Positions 11,472-21,860 of a stretch of DNA of 64,000 nt are shown here, in pieces. The stretch lies in contig CANTFL010001052.1 in assembly GCA_947650285.1 (NCBI GenBank), positions 62,001 through 126,000 on the forward strand, in the 5' to 3' direction. Origin of the DNA: Hyaloperonospora brassicae. Lineage: Eukaryota > Oomycota > Peronosporomycetes > Peronosporales > Peronosporaceae. The translations under genes and the position numbers were made by a program. The notes under the pieces are model-generated. The model worked only from the letters and a program-made list of their open reading frames with translations, had not been told where the DNA came from and did no database searches. Positions within the stretch are counted from its first letter, which is position 1. Every line of letters begins with the position of its first letter.

Positions 11472-12117
11472 ATGATCGAAGAAGAAGAATGGGCCAACGA
11501 GCAAGAGGCGAACCGCAAACCTGGTCAGAAACACCCGACGCCTTCGCCCGTACGTCGATTGATCGACGGCTTCCTGTCCACCGACATCGATACAACTGCG
11601 TCTGCATCTCGTCTCTTATATGTCGTATCTAGTGGCGCCAGTACCCAAACAAACTCGCAAGAGGGGGAGAACCGCTTTTTGTATCCTGCTTTTTTTCTCT
11701 CACGTCTCACGAGCTCTGTGTTTTTTGCTCAGGGCTTTGCTGATCGGGTTTTCTACGAGAGTCTGTTGCAGCAGCGGCCATCGAGTCGCATGGCGCAGAA
11801 GTGGTGTCTGGAGTACGGTGTGCTGAAGTGGGCAGAGGCCGAGGCGCTCTGTAAAAAGACAGGCGTCAGTGCTGTAAGTTTGTCGATCTGCAAGATACAC
11901 TTTGTGTTGTTGGGTTTCATTCGCTTATCTATTGCTTTGTTCTTTTGTCGGTGGTTTCTAGCACATGACGGGTAGTAACCGGTCGGCCATAGCGAAGAAG
12001 CCCACGAAAATGTCAGGCGCTACGAATGCCCGCCGTGTTTATGACGAAGAAGGAGCTGCCGAGGCCATGGAGATCTCGAGCGGTGGACACGAAGGTGTTG
12101 GGCGACGAGCTCTGTAG
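11472..12117 (+). CDS. Small conserved-looking protein of unknown function, three exons
   Basis: I do not recognise the family by name. The model is exon 1 at 11472-11549, exon 2 at 11733-11873 and exon 3 at 11962-12117. All joins are phase 0 with good sites (GTACGT...GCTCAG and GTAAGT...TTCTAG), giving 124 residues. It begins MIEEEEWANEQEANRK (acidic). The centre, from exon 2, looks conserved: GFADRVFYESLLQQRPSS followed by an MAxKWCLEYGVL segment (residues about 27-60). It ends in a polar tail. There is no signal peptide or membrane segment, so it is probably cytosolic or nuclear. All three introns-exon joins keep frame across short exons, which argues for a real gene. The exon 3 end is the least certain part. 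Confidence 0.65.
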
Positions 12118-13978
12118 AAACGCCTCCCAAGCTTCCGTGTAGTACTAGCTCGTGCCAGAATAGCAGGTAAAAACGAGGAAAGACCGTTGCCCGACGACAG
12201 CGTTGCAGACATGGTCGAGTCTGCCACTGGGGAGGGTGGTCACAAGTTGCGACTGACGCCCGCGCTCTGCGCGATGTCACCAGGAACCGACTCGCTGTCT
12301 CGCTTCCCGACGCGTTCTCACTCATTGTTCGTCAACTGTCGTGGCTCTCTGTCCCGGTCTGGACCCGTCCGCAACATTCGAAAACCGATGCAGCACAATG
12401 TTGTGAATGGATACGATATCAGCTCCAGCGTTGACGATCGGGGAACTCGTGTCAACACGAACGGGACCATGGGCTGAGTTTGTACTTCGAGCGCTCCGGA
12501 GACACCACTTTATCATCTGCTTGAGCTCGTTGCAGCATGCGCCGACGACCGCGAGACGAGAAAAACTGCTTGTGAAGGTGTCAAGAAGCATTGACGCATA
12601 TGCAAACCATGTTGTGCAGACGTCATGAAAAGCGCTGGTCACGCCTCGTCTCAAGCACTAGCCATTTGTTTCGAGCTTGTCTGCGCAGTAATTGCCAGGT
12701 CGTGCAAGTCAAGCGATCGTCGAGCCCGCCACTAACGCACGACGACCGATCGCCGCGGCGTGTGGCAGGCAGAGTCTGGCGTAGGACCAAATTTATGCAG
12801 AAGCGACTGCATGCGCGACAGTCACACGAGACGAAACAAGTCGCCCCAACATGGTAAGGACTGCTGCGACGTTCCGCCTGCCTGATTTACTGTCAGTAGT
12901 CGTGAGCGACGACCGGGAGGCCGCGTGTGTCATTGTGTTGTGCATTGACCACCGGCCTGATGGATTGTGACGCTGGAGCGTATCAGATGATAGAAAAACG
13001 TCGAAGTGGTCTCACCGGTCTTGTGGCTGCAAACCGATGGTGTGACGCGACACTCGCTGCAAGATCCATTAGCTTCAGTGCACGCATCTAGTAGTGCTCC
13101 TGTGACGTTACCATCACCACGTGCTTCCAAGGCATCTTACCTGAAAGACTTGTCGAGACGCCTTTATACTGCTGTGAAGCCTCATCACCAGTGTTACTCG
13201 TTACACCATCTCTAGCCCTCAAGCAGGACTCTCGACGTGCGTCTCCCTTCGCGCTTACTTACTTGAAAGCGGACCGCGTCAGACCATCTCCAGCTAAGTT
13301 ACGTGTCCGCCTACGCAAGTGAAAGCTCCGCCACGCGCGACAATCAGACGCTTCGACTCGTACAGGTCGCCCGACTCATTGGCAGGCCTTCCTTCGTTGA
13401 TAGTCACTTGGTCTCATCCACCAATTTCCTCCGTTGCCTCTCGCAGTGATTCGTGATCCAGGATACAAATCAAGTCACGATCGGTCTCCAGCATTTTGGT
13501 GACACACGTGCTTAGCCATGCGCCTTGTCTGCCGACCCTTCGTCAGCGCGAACTGGACCAAGCCTGATCAGTGCTGTAAGCACCCAACCGGAACGTACCA
13601 GAGTACAGCGGAATACTGCAAATGATCGCAAGGATCCGTCGAGGATCCGAGGAAATGACAACACCGTCGTGTGTCAATTTCGGCCCAGTGTGCAGGACAA
13701 CCCGGCAACACGTCCAAATGACGCGAAAGGGTGGACGAGTGACGTAGCCATCGTAAAATCATTCACTGCTCTGACCTCGTCACTACTTTGTCCACCGCTC
13801 ACTTGCCAAGATCGCCATCGTCCGCCACAGATTCTGGTCGACGTCCGACGCCCGACACAAGTGAATTTGCCGTGGCAGACCGTACGAAAACAGCACCAGC
13901 GTGCCAGTAAGTAAGGTTCAGCCTTCTCCACTGCACCACAAACGACAAGCCAGCCCCACAGCGATCATCGCGTCACCC
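12118..13978. other. Intergenic, no supported gene
   Basis: Several 60-130-codon frames overlap on both strands, none with a recognisable domain. A possible splice donor (GTAAGT at about 13,907) lies at the end of a 129-codon plus-strand frame that starts at 13,525. An upstream exon of the RWP-RK gene cannot be excluded, but I found no matching acceptor with family support. Confidence 0.4.
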
Positions 13979-14980
13979 ATGGCCAGCCCGTTACATTCCG
14001 TGCAAAGTACTGCGGTAGCAGCGGCAACGTCCCTATCCCTGCCAGAACCATCTCGCCATTACTGCTCCCTGGCAAGGTCGTCCGCCTCGTACGTTGTTCG
14101 TGTGCACACAAAACACGGCATCAAAACGCTGTCGTTCAACGTTCTCGCCGAGCTGTTCGGGTTCACCGCCAAAAAAGCTGCCGACTGTCTTGGCATTAGC
14201 AGCCGCACGCTCATTCGCGTGTGTCGTTCGTTGGGGATCCGACGCTGGCCGTACCTAGGCTTCCGAAGCGAGAAAAACGTTAAGCGAATCCGTCAAGAGG
14301 CTATGAGAAACCTACGACGCAAGCTCGACAACGAACGTGAGCCATTGCCCACGACAGTGCTCCACCCCGACACTCCCAGTCTCATTCGCAACGCCAGCGC
14401 CAAACGTCTGCTACGAGTGAAGATAACTCAGCCGGATCTTCTGCCGCCGGAGGAAGCAGCACCATCCACGTCTTTGGAGCACACAAGCTCCTGTTGCTCC
14501 TCTCCTTCGCTCTCTGCTACCACCACCACCGTTCCTAACGATGATGAAGGCATGTCTGGGTCCGACGAGAGCAAGTGGATGGCCAGTGCACTGATGCCTT
14601 TGCAAGCTACGTCAACTCATCCCCACCCTTGTGCAGCACCATCGTTGTCACCATCAATGCTGACAACACACGGCTTCAATCTCGACCCACATTATCCCGG
14701 TTTGAGCGAAGAGTCAAGAGGCATCGCCGTCTCGACTGTGAGTCCGTGTTCAAGGAGTACGCGATGGACAGCGCCAGGGGCATCTACACGAGCTGACACT
14801 CTTTCCAGGCGACTGACATCACCGATGCCACCCTTCAACTTGCTCGTCAACGCGTCCGTTCTCACAAGCGTAAAAAGTGACATACCAATGCGGTCTACCG
14901 ACCAGGGTAGTAGCACCCATAAGCAGCAGCAGCTGTACCCTCGTACAATGTCAATGCAGGACATTCTGGCATGCTCCTGA
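13979..14980 (+). CDS. RWP-RK domain transcription factor-like protein
   Basis: A 333-residue protein with one RWP-RK-type DNA-binding domain near the N-terminus. Residues about 49-97 read LAELFGFTAKKAADCLGIS, then a second helix with VCRSLGIRRW and PYLGF. RWP is at 89-91, and the usual RK is replaced by LG, giving a divergent RWPYLGF. RWP-RK proteins regulate nitrogen and developmental genes in plants; oomycetes have their own expanded set. The rest is Ser/Thr/Pro-rich and low complexity, like an activation or linker region. The frame is open from 13901, but only through a GTG; the first ATG is at 13979. No intron. It converges with the 7TM-INPP4 gene, the two stops being about 107 bp apart. 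The target genes cannot be inferred. Confidence 0.8.
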   Translation: MASPLHSVQSTAVAAATSLSLPEPSRHYCSLARSSASYVVRVHTKHGIKTLSFNVLAELFGFTAKKAADCLGISSRTLIRVCRSLGIRRWPYLGFRSEKNVKRIRQEAMRNLRRKLDNEREPLPTTVLHPDTPSLIRNASAKRLLRVKITQPDLLPPEEAAPSTSLEHTSSCCSSPSLSATTTTVPNDDEGMSGSDESKWMASALMPLQATSTHPHPCAAPSLSPSMLTTHGFNLDPHYPGLSEESRGIAVSTVSPCSRSTRWTAPGASTRADTLSRRLTSPMPPFNLLVNASVLTSVKSDIPMRSTDQGSSTHKQQQLYPRTMSMQDILACS

Positions 14981-15087
14981 GTACAACACGCCAGCGTCCT
15001 CTTGTACTTCTTCGGGCCTCGTAAATGACAAAAATTGCAGTTCCCTCACAGCTTCGTTTCAAATAATCTCTTGCTCGCCGTGCAGTG

Positions 15088-18000
15088 CTACGAATACGCT
15101 CGACTACCACCTCCGGTGCCTGGCGGACATTGATAGTCCTGCGGCAGCATGTAGTTTTGCAGCGCACTGAAGCAATACTGCGCTTTGCCGATGTTCTTTC
15201 GCGCATTTTCACGACGGACACCATGCGTCCGAAGCAAGTTCGTAAATGCTTCCACCTCGTCAGCAACAAGGCCGTGTGAGCGAACCAGAAGGTTAGCTTC
15301 TTCAAGCGTGATTGACATCGACGTACGATCTTTGGCTGACTTGCACATCGTCACGCGGCCGCCACCGACCGAACGGGCGATGGATGACGACAAACTTAAG
15401 ATCGCCATGCGCTTCGACCGCCCTGATAATTGAATACATGTCTTGAGAGCTGCCAGTGACGTCTGAATCCGATGAAGGTCTTCTGTGTCGTATATCGGAG
15501 TCGACGTTTGATCTCGTAGCTTTTTCTTAGCGACCCAGCCAGCAAATTCATTGATGTACGCCTCCAACTCGACGACATTCTCAGCATTAATCTCTTTCTG
15601 CAACGAGTCTTTGCCTACAGTGTTTGCCACCGTTTGCATTTCATTCAATCCCTGCGAAAAGATCACTGGCACGACCCGAATAGGTTTCTGAAACAAAAAT
15701 TTTGCGCGCATCCTCTCCTCTGGAGTCGAGAGCGGCAAATAAATGGCACCTGATACTGCGTCCTGGCCTGGAACTCGGTGCATGCTACGCTCAGGAAACT
15801 CACTCGCACGTCGTGTGATGATCGGAAGCTCGACCACGATGCCTGATGGTCCTGAAGTAATAGAGACACGGAACGCCGCTGCGCGCGGAGACTTCACAGG
15901 TCGCAGCTTAATGTGCACCCGCCCCAGCTCTTTGACCGCTGTCTCAGTATCACCCAGCATTCCAAGCTCGTTGCCGTACGTCGACAGCAAGCTCTCCACA
16001 GAGAACAAAAAGCCGACTCTCGTGAGCATTTCGAGGTAGTCAATACCGCAGCAAGCTTTTAGTGGATTAGGACCAAAGTCCCCGTGGTCGTGTGTATGCA
16101 CGTAAAGGGTTTGCTGGAAACACGTGACGAGCGCGCTCATTGCCTGACAAAATGCCACCTCGAGTCGACGCTCGACATCCCATTTCAGCTCGTTGTACTT
16201 GCGCTCCAACGCGTCCATCGTAAGATCAGAACTCGCTTTTGCGGCTTTCACGAGGCGCGTATGAAGTCTCTCCAACTCTTCACGCATCTGGCGCACGCCA
16301 CCGCTCTTGAAGCCGTACACATGCGCTGCGAAGGCTCCTACCGTCGTAGTACCATACATTCGGTGTTTGTAAAACGGAGCATTCCCACTAGCTGTCGCAC
16401 CGCTCATAATCGGCGCTTTCGCTAGGTCCACGTCAGACTTTGGGACCTGTGGCAAGGAGCAGCATTCACTGCTTGGTACTGCAAGCTTCAACCCGTCATC
16501 CAAGCGGCCTACCATGATATCGGCTACGATGTCAACCGCATCGGATGCACCAATCTTTCTGTCCCCTCCGTACATGCTTTGGAACTCTTCTTCAGTGATT
16601 CCCATTGCGACAATGGTTTCGGCTAGCTTCCGTTGTTCTGACGTGACTGCAAAATCTTGACCCGACGCTCCCTTGTTCACAATTGTTGCCGCCGAATCGA
16701 ACGAAATCACGCGCCGACGTAGCGCATCAACGGGTTCAAGTGGCGATTCCTCTATCAAGTAGGGTGAAGCAATATCGTCTGTATCATCTTCGTCATCGTC
16801 AACGAATTCAACTGAATCGAGGTAAGTATCTTGTCCATGTATGCTGGATTGTCTCGACATGTGCGAAGGAGACGACACGAGCGTTCCGACAAACGAGTTC
16901 ACAAGATGGGCGTATCGCGCTGCACTCGTCTGGTCACCAAAATGTACGTCCTTTTCTGACGTCGGGACTGCATTGCCCACCGTCATCAATTGCTGATGAA
17001 GGTTCAGTGCCAGAAAACGTAAGTCTGCGTCCGCCTTCATCGTGCTTGGCTTGAAAGTAAGTCCGGCGTGCTGAGTGGCGCCGTACCGCAAAATCGAGTC
17101 CTCCACCTCCGAGATGTATTGCTCCATGGTTTTGACAAGCTCCAGACGCCACTTTCGTTTCTTTCGCTCGATAACATCATCTTGAATTTGTATAATCATT
17201 TCAGATAGCATTCCGATGCTGTTTGCTGGCCTCGTCCGATTTTCAGCTGAAAACGGCGAGCTCACTCCAGATGCAGCTGATTGGAACGACCCCGCGTTTT
17301 CCCATGACTGTGTCAAGTGGTCCGTCTCGTTTTCTTGCACCGCACCAAGTGTCCTGGGAGAAGAACGGATGGCCAACGGCAGTGAGCAATCGCCAACAGT
17401 CGGAGTTGACAGCTGGCTGCACGGAGTGGATGGAGAACTGTCATCGCCATCTTCAAGCGCGATCTCGCGCTTCAGTAAATCGAGTTTTACCAGCAAATCG
17501 GACAGTATCAACTGGAGAAGTTGGTAAGGCACCTCCCAAGTATACACACTTTCAATCAGCTCTTCTTCGACCAGCATCTTGCCCTGCGCACGTTGAGACG
17601 TCGACGCAAGATCAATCATCTGCTGCGCTATCTCGGAATACGCCGAGTCATTGCAGGTCGACATGTCATCAGAGTCAGCGCCTTTCACCGCAATGTACAT
17701 GAACGATCGCGTGATGGCGCCGGAAAACACCCCTGCATGAAGCCCTTTGACCTCTGCTTCGCAGCGAACGACAATTTCACCCGACGATCGTGTCCGCGAC
17801 AGGGGCGAGTACAGCGGGAAAATTGATGCACGGCCAATCACGGGTGCTGCATCCATCATGAAGGACGATACCGGTACGAGCGGGTCGCCCACCAGCCACT
17901 GACTGTTCAAATCCGCCAGCGAGTTGGGCGCGCGGACAGAGTACACGGACGCACGGAGCACGTCCTGCGCGTGCACTTCGACGACCAGCATCATGTGAAA

Positions 18001-19503
18001 ACACGGGTCTTCCGAATGCGAGATCTCGGTCCGTCCAATCTCCGCGACGACTGCACCGGTCTCAGCATGAACGAGATGCAGCACGACAAACGACGAAGAC
18101 CGCACCGACGGCTTCGAGGGCAGCGTCAAGTTAAAGCACTGGAACGACAGCCACACACAAGGCGTGACCGACCCTGGCCGCGTCGACGCGTCGTCCGCGA
18201 CATGTCCTAGCTGCTTGCTCGGCCGGTCGCACTCGACAGGCGAGCCAAAGGCACTGCCAGTGGAGTCCTGTCGGTCGATCGGCAGCTGCTCGCGATTGCC
18301 GCCGCCGCCCAAGTGCTGGCGCACCATCAGCTCGAGCTGTCGCCTCGCCCGGTCCAGCACACCGATCCCCAGCCCCAGCGACAGCGGACTCGGTCGTCGT
18401 CCAACGGGCAAGTACCCGGTCGGCGACGGCGCCGGGCGGCGTACGCGATGGACAAACTCCTTTGCGGCCACGAGCAGCGGTCGGGGCACGACTTCCTGCT
18501 GCTCGAGCAGCGGCGTCGACTCGGACGCCGCGACGCGCTCGTTGTGGAAACTCACGGCCCGTCGCGACGGGATCTCGAGCGACGGCTCAACTTCCCACAT
18601 GAGCACGAGAAAGAGCGCGCAGGGCACAATCTCAGGGATCGCGTAGCCCACGACGACGCACACGTTGGGGTCGGCAATGTGGCCGCACCCCTGATGCGAG
18701 AACGGCCGCTGGATGTACATGAGCGTCCGCAGCAGAAACAGCAGCGAGCACGTGCCCATGACGAGCACTGTGAAGCGCAGCGCGCGCGTGAGTTTCCGCT
18801 CGACGCGCTCGTCGAGGCGCCGGCGGAGACCGTCGCCCGAGGGCCGCAGCACGCGCGCAACGCGGCGCCGCATGCGCCACGTCGAGTACACGAGCCCCAG
18901 CGAGCTCACAAAGCTGCCCGTGGCGATCAAGAGCACGGGCAGGACGCCCGTGTAGAGCGTGGCTTGGTCGAGCGCCGCGTGCGCGTGCTGCGCGCGCGCG
19001 AGTTTGGCCTCGTGGACGACCGAGAGGCCCAAGACGGTCGCGTAAAAGAGGCCGTTGGCCACGACGAACGCGACCCAAATGCGGCGCGAGCGGCGCGAGA
19101 TCTTGGGGTTCGCAATGTCGATCCACAGCAGCGTCTGGAACAGCACGAGCGAGAAGAAGAGGCAGAGCGCGGCGCGGTTCAAGAGGTTGCGCGCGACGTT
19201 GTGGCTCACGAGCGACGCCGCGCGCGTGAGCGCAAAGAGCACCAGCAGGCGCAGAAACGTGCGGTTAGGGGGAAACGCAGACGAGACCGCGTGCCCTGCG
19301 TACCGTGCGCGCGCGCCGCGACAGGCCGCGACGAGCGCGAGCGTCAGGTACAGCGCGACGCACAGCAGCTCGAGCGCGGGGGACGCGAGCGGGAGGAACA
19401 CGAGGCCGTCGTCGGCGGCGGCGGCGGCGAACGCAGCAGCAGCAGACGCAGAGGCGGCAGGAGCAGGAGGAAGGTCAGTGGCTGGAAGAGACGGGGCGGT
19501 CAT
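15088..19503 (-). CDS. 7TM receptor fused to INPP4-type phosphoinositide phosphatase (GPCR-bigram)
   Basis: A single-exon 1471-residue protein. Seven hydrophobic segments lie at about 41-62, 83-102, 111-130, 141-163, 183-206, 242-263 and 280-303, arranged like a GPCR, after an Ala-rich N-terminus. A cytosolic linker follows, then a C2-like region (about 448-580) that could bind membrane lipid. The C-terminal half (about 1060-1460) resembles inositol polyphosphate-4-phosphatases. The catalytic CX5R loop is CKSAKDRTS with C1387 and R1393, exactly the INPP4 form. INPP4 enzymes remove the 4-phosphate from PI(3,4)P2. The architecture suggests a receptor that directly controls phosphoinositide turnover at a membrane. 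Oomycetes are known for GPCR-phosphatidylinositol kinase fusions; this is the phosphatase counterpart. Ligand and coupling are unknown. The 5' part is much more GC-rich than the 3' part. Confidence 0.85.
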   Translation of the reverse strand: MTAPSLPATDLPPAPAASASAAAAFAAAAADDGLVFLPLASPALELLCVALYLTLALVAACRGARARYAGHAVSSAFPPNRTFLRLLVLFALTRAASLVSHNVARNLLNRAALCLFFSLVLFQTLLWIDIANPKISRRSRRIWVAFVVANGLFYATVLGLSVVHEAKLARAQHAHAALDQATLYTGVLPVLLIATGSFVSSLGLVYSTWRMRRRVARVLRPSGDGLRRRLDERVERKLTRALRFTVLVMGTCSLLFLLRTLMYIQRPFSHQGCGHIADPNVCVVVGYAIPEIVPCALFLVLMWEVEPSLEIPSRRAVSFHNERVAASESTPLLEQQEVVPRPLLVAAKEFVHRVRRPAPSPTGYLPVGRRPSPLSLGLGIGVLDRARRQLELMVRQHLGGGGNREQLPIDRQDSTGSAFGSPVECDRPSKQLGHVADDASTRPGSVTPCVWLSFQCFNLTLPSKPSVRSSSFVVLHLVHAETGAVVAEIGRTEISHSEDPCFHMMLVVEVHAQDVLRASVYSVRAPNSLADLNSQWLVGDPLVPVSSFMMDAAPVIGRASIFPLYSPLSRTRSSGEIVVRCEAEVKGLHAGVFSGAITRSFMYIAVKGADSDDMSTCNDSAYSEIAQQMIDLASTSQRAQGKMLVEEELIESVYTWEVPYQLLQLILSDLLVKLDLLKREIALEDGDDSSPSTPCSQLSTPTVGDCSLPLAIRSSPRTLGAVQENETDHLTQSWENAGSFQSAASGVSSPFSAENRTRPANSIGMLSEMIIQIQDDVIERKKRKWRLELVKTMEQYISEVEDSILRYGATQHAGLTFKPSTMKADADLRFLALNLHQQLMTVGNAVPTSEKDVHFGDQTSAARYAHLVNSFVGTLVSSPSHMSRQSSIHGQDTYLDSVEFVDDDEDDTDDIASPYLIEESPLEPVDALRRRVISFDSAATIVNKGASGQDFAVTSEQRKLAETIVAMGITEEEFQSMYGGDRKIGASDAVDIVADIMVGRLDDGLKLAVPSSECCSLPQVPKSDVDLAKAPIMSGATASGNAPFYKHRMYGTTTVGAFAAHVYGFKSGGVRQMREELERLHTRLVKAAKASSDLTMDALERKYNELKWDVERRLEVAFCQAMSALVTCFQQTLYVHTHDHGDFGPNPLKACCGIDYLEMLTRVGFLFSVESLLSTYGNELGMLGDTETAVKELGRVHIKLRPVKSPRAAAFRVSITSGPSGIVVELPIITRRASEFPERSMHRVPGQDAVSGAIYLPLSTPEERMRAKFLFQKPIRVVPVIFSQGLNEMQTVANTVGKDSLQKEINAENVVELEAYINEFAGWVAKKKLRDQTSTPIYDTEDLHRIQTSLAALKTCIQLSGRSKRMAILSLSSSIARSVGGGRVTMCKSAKDRTSMSITLEEANLLVRSHGLVADEVEAFTNLLRTHGVRRENARKNIGKAQYCFSALQNYMLPQDYQCPPGTGGGSRAYS

Positions 19504-21521
19504 TCACGCCCATATGCAGCGCGCGCGGACAGTGCGGAATGCGGCAAGGAAAGGAAAGGGAAACGAGCGCTTGGGCACGAGATCGCGGGTGGGGAAGGGG
19601 ACACTTGACTTGGGCCGGACGGACGGGGCGGGCGGGTTTGTGTGGGGCATTTGACGGGACAGGTGAGCAGCGCGTGGGGGGGTTTTGGGAGACACTTGTG
19701 TCTGGACGGATGAACAAGGACACAATCGAGCAACAACAACCCAAGCGGTTTGTTGCGCACTCGAGCCGAAACACACGATCTCATTTCTCGGTTGCTCTGC
19801 GGTATCTACCGGTATCTGTAGCTGTTGCCTTTTCTTTACGTCCGAGCAAACACTGCACAGTTCGGTCGCAAGGGACTGTCATTGGCATGCGCACTGATAG
19901 CTGTGCCATATACTGTATGCACTACACACGTGGTGCACAGTGTGGTATGACGTATACAATACGTGACTCAAACACTGTGCACGTTCGTCCATTCGACAAC
20001 TATTATCCATAACTGGTGCTACTTTGATACCACGACTATCCTCCACAAAAGACCGAAAGAGTTGGTAGCAATTGTGTTTGCTCCACGTCATCACGGAATG
20101 TCATTACGTTTACTGACGGAATGCTTGGACGACCAAGTCAATCCTTTATGTGTCCAGTCGTATACAAGCCCAACAAACGCGACTACCGACAGCGCTTATG
20201 CGAGAGGTCAATTTGCCATCTGCCATCGCATGGACTCGAAACAGAAGGAAGACATAAAGTATGCGTGGCTGTCGTGTGATGATCGAGCCAGGTGCTCCTT
20301 GTCCGCCTTGGCGTAATGAGTAAATGAGAGAGAAGATGAGGTACGGCAAGGAGGATACGTTTATCGAGAATGACAACTATGGAGATGGCCTGTACGGATA
20401 GCCGTAAGTGTTCGATATCCCAAAACTTTACGTAAAGGCTTTCCGCAGATGGCGCGGTTTCAAGAATAGAAGCACAATTTTGTTAAGTGGTAAAGAAATG
20501 GACGTAAGTATAGTTTGACCGTTTGGTATATTCTCGATTACATCTACTGTACGTATAATAGGCTTCAACCATACAACGGTGTGCCCCCGGTGCATGACAT
20601 TGACCTAAACGTCAACGCGAGTAGAAGCTGGCGATGGACGCATACTAATATTACCTTTGCGAAGAGTAGTGGAATCATATCATCTTGATGAGTTATACTC
20701 AAACCAGCGGACAACACGCTGCGCATTGAGTGATTTGCTCTACTACGTCAGCCAGCACTACCTTCAACTCAGCAGTGACAGGCGCGCGCAACGTGTGGTG
20801 TCCAGGTCGTCAATAAGCATACATGTAGGTAGACATAACCAAAGGTGCCGTGAAGCCGACTTTATTGTTAGAAATCAATCACATACTGTATGACAATCTT
20901 TCAGTTAGAAGCAGTGATACGCATTGTGTGCATTTGTCTGCGCTTCCTGTTACACAAGCATTTACGTGAATCTCCGAAGCGTTTGTCGATACTGTCATTA
21001 GCGTAAGGGTGAGTTGCCACGCTTCACATAGTAATTTACCGTGGTCAATTTAACTATTTTGAAGTCATGTATAAGGACGTGCTGTATGAGAATGGTACTT
21101 ACACACTATTCGCGTGAAGGCTTTCCTTTCTGAGCGTTATCAGATAGAAGACGTTTGATTGAATCGGTTTAACCGTCGGTGAGTCGGTCGACTGAGTCAC
21201 GCTTTTTCCTATACTTATACGAGCAATATGCCAAGTTTATTGATCATGAATTTGATTGGATGACGAATGGGTAGTCTTGCTTCATCAGCAGCGTTCTTAA
21301 CTTGCGAAGCTGTCGATATAATCGACTACTCGTTTACTTGACATCTGTTGAGACAGCAGCCAGAAGTTGCGTTTGTAAACGAGCCGATGCATGCGCGTGG
21401 GCCAAATAGCTTGAGCAGTTATGTCTCCACATGTCGGTCACGAAGGTGACTCCTTCGTAAGATGTTTCGTCAAACTTTATTGCACCATCTAAGTCGTGGT
21501 ATCGAAAACGATGCGATAAGG

Positions 21522-21564
21522 CAAAGTTTAGCATGTCCATCTTAGCTTGACATGCTAAACTTTG
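21522..21564. repeat. Perfect 16-bp inverted repeat with 11-base loop
   Basis: CAAAGTTTAGCATGTC at 21522-21537 is exactly the reverse complement of 21549-21564. It lies inside a short minus-strand frame that also reads through to no known domain. It could be a fold-back element end or a small-RNA hairpin. Confidence 0.8.
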
Positions 21565-21639
21565 GTGTAAAGTAGTAACCTTCTTCATCGACATGTCCTT
21601 ACATCACGCCTATTTAAAATAGAAGTTTGAACAAATTGT

Positions 21640-21860
21640 GACCCCGCCGGGATCTAATTCGCCCAGTCGGGAGCCGCGGAATCAACTCGTCGATACTTAA
21701 GTCACTAGATCGTGACTCACTGAGGTAGGGCTGGCCGAATTGGGCGTCGCCGAGTGGGATATCGCCGAGGGTTGATCTCAGAGGCCTGAGTCGTCGAGGC
21801 GGAACTCGCCATGCCGCAGGTCGTTGAGGCATATCTAGTCAAGACCTTCCTGGTCGAGAC
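21640..21860. repeat. Irregular short-unit repeat (GTCGAG/GCCGAG words)
   Basis: Words such as CGCCGAG, GTCGAGGC and GTCGTTGAGG recur roughly every 15 bases, with many substitutions. It resembles in style, but not in exact sequence, the cleaner 15-bp array at about 26.3-26.5 kb. It is probably a decayed minisatellite. Confidence 0.4.

Noticed and set aside
18313..19608. 431-codon plus-strand frame, Arg/Glu/His-rich
   Set aside because: It lies antisense to the GC-rich 5' part of the receptor-phosphatase gene; composition is that of a shadow frame and no domain is present.
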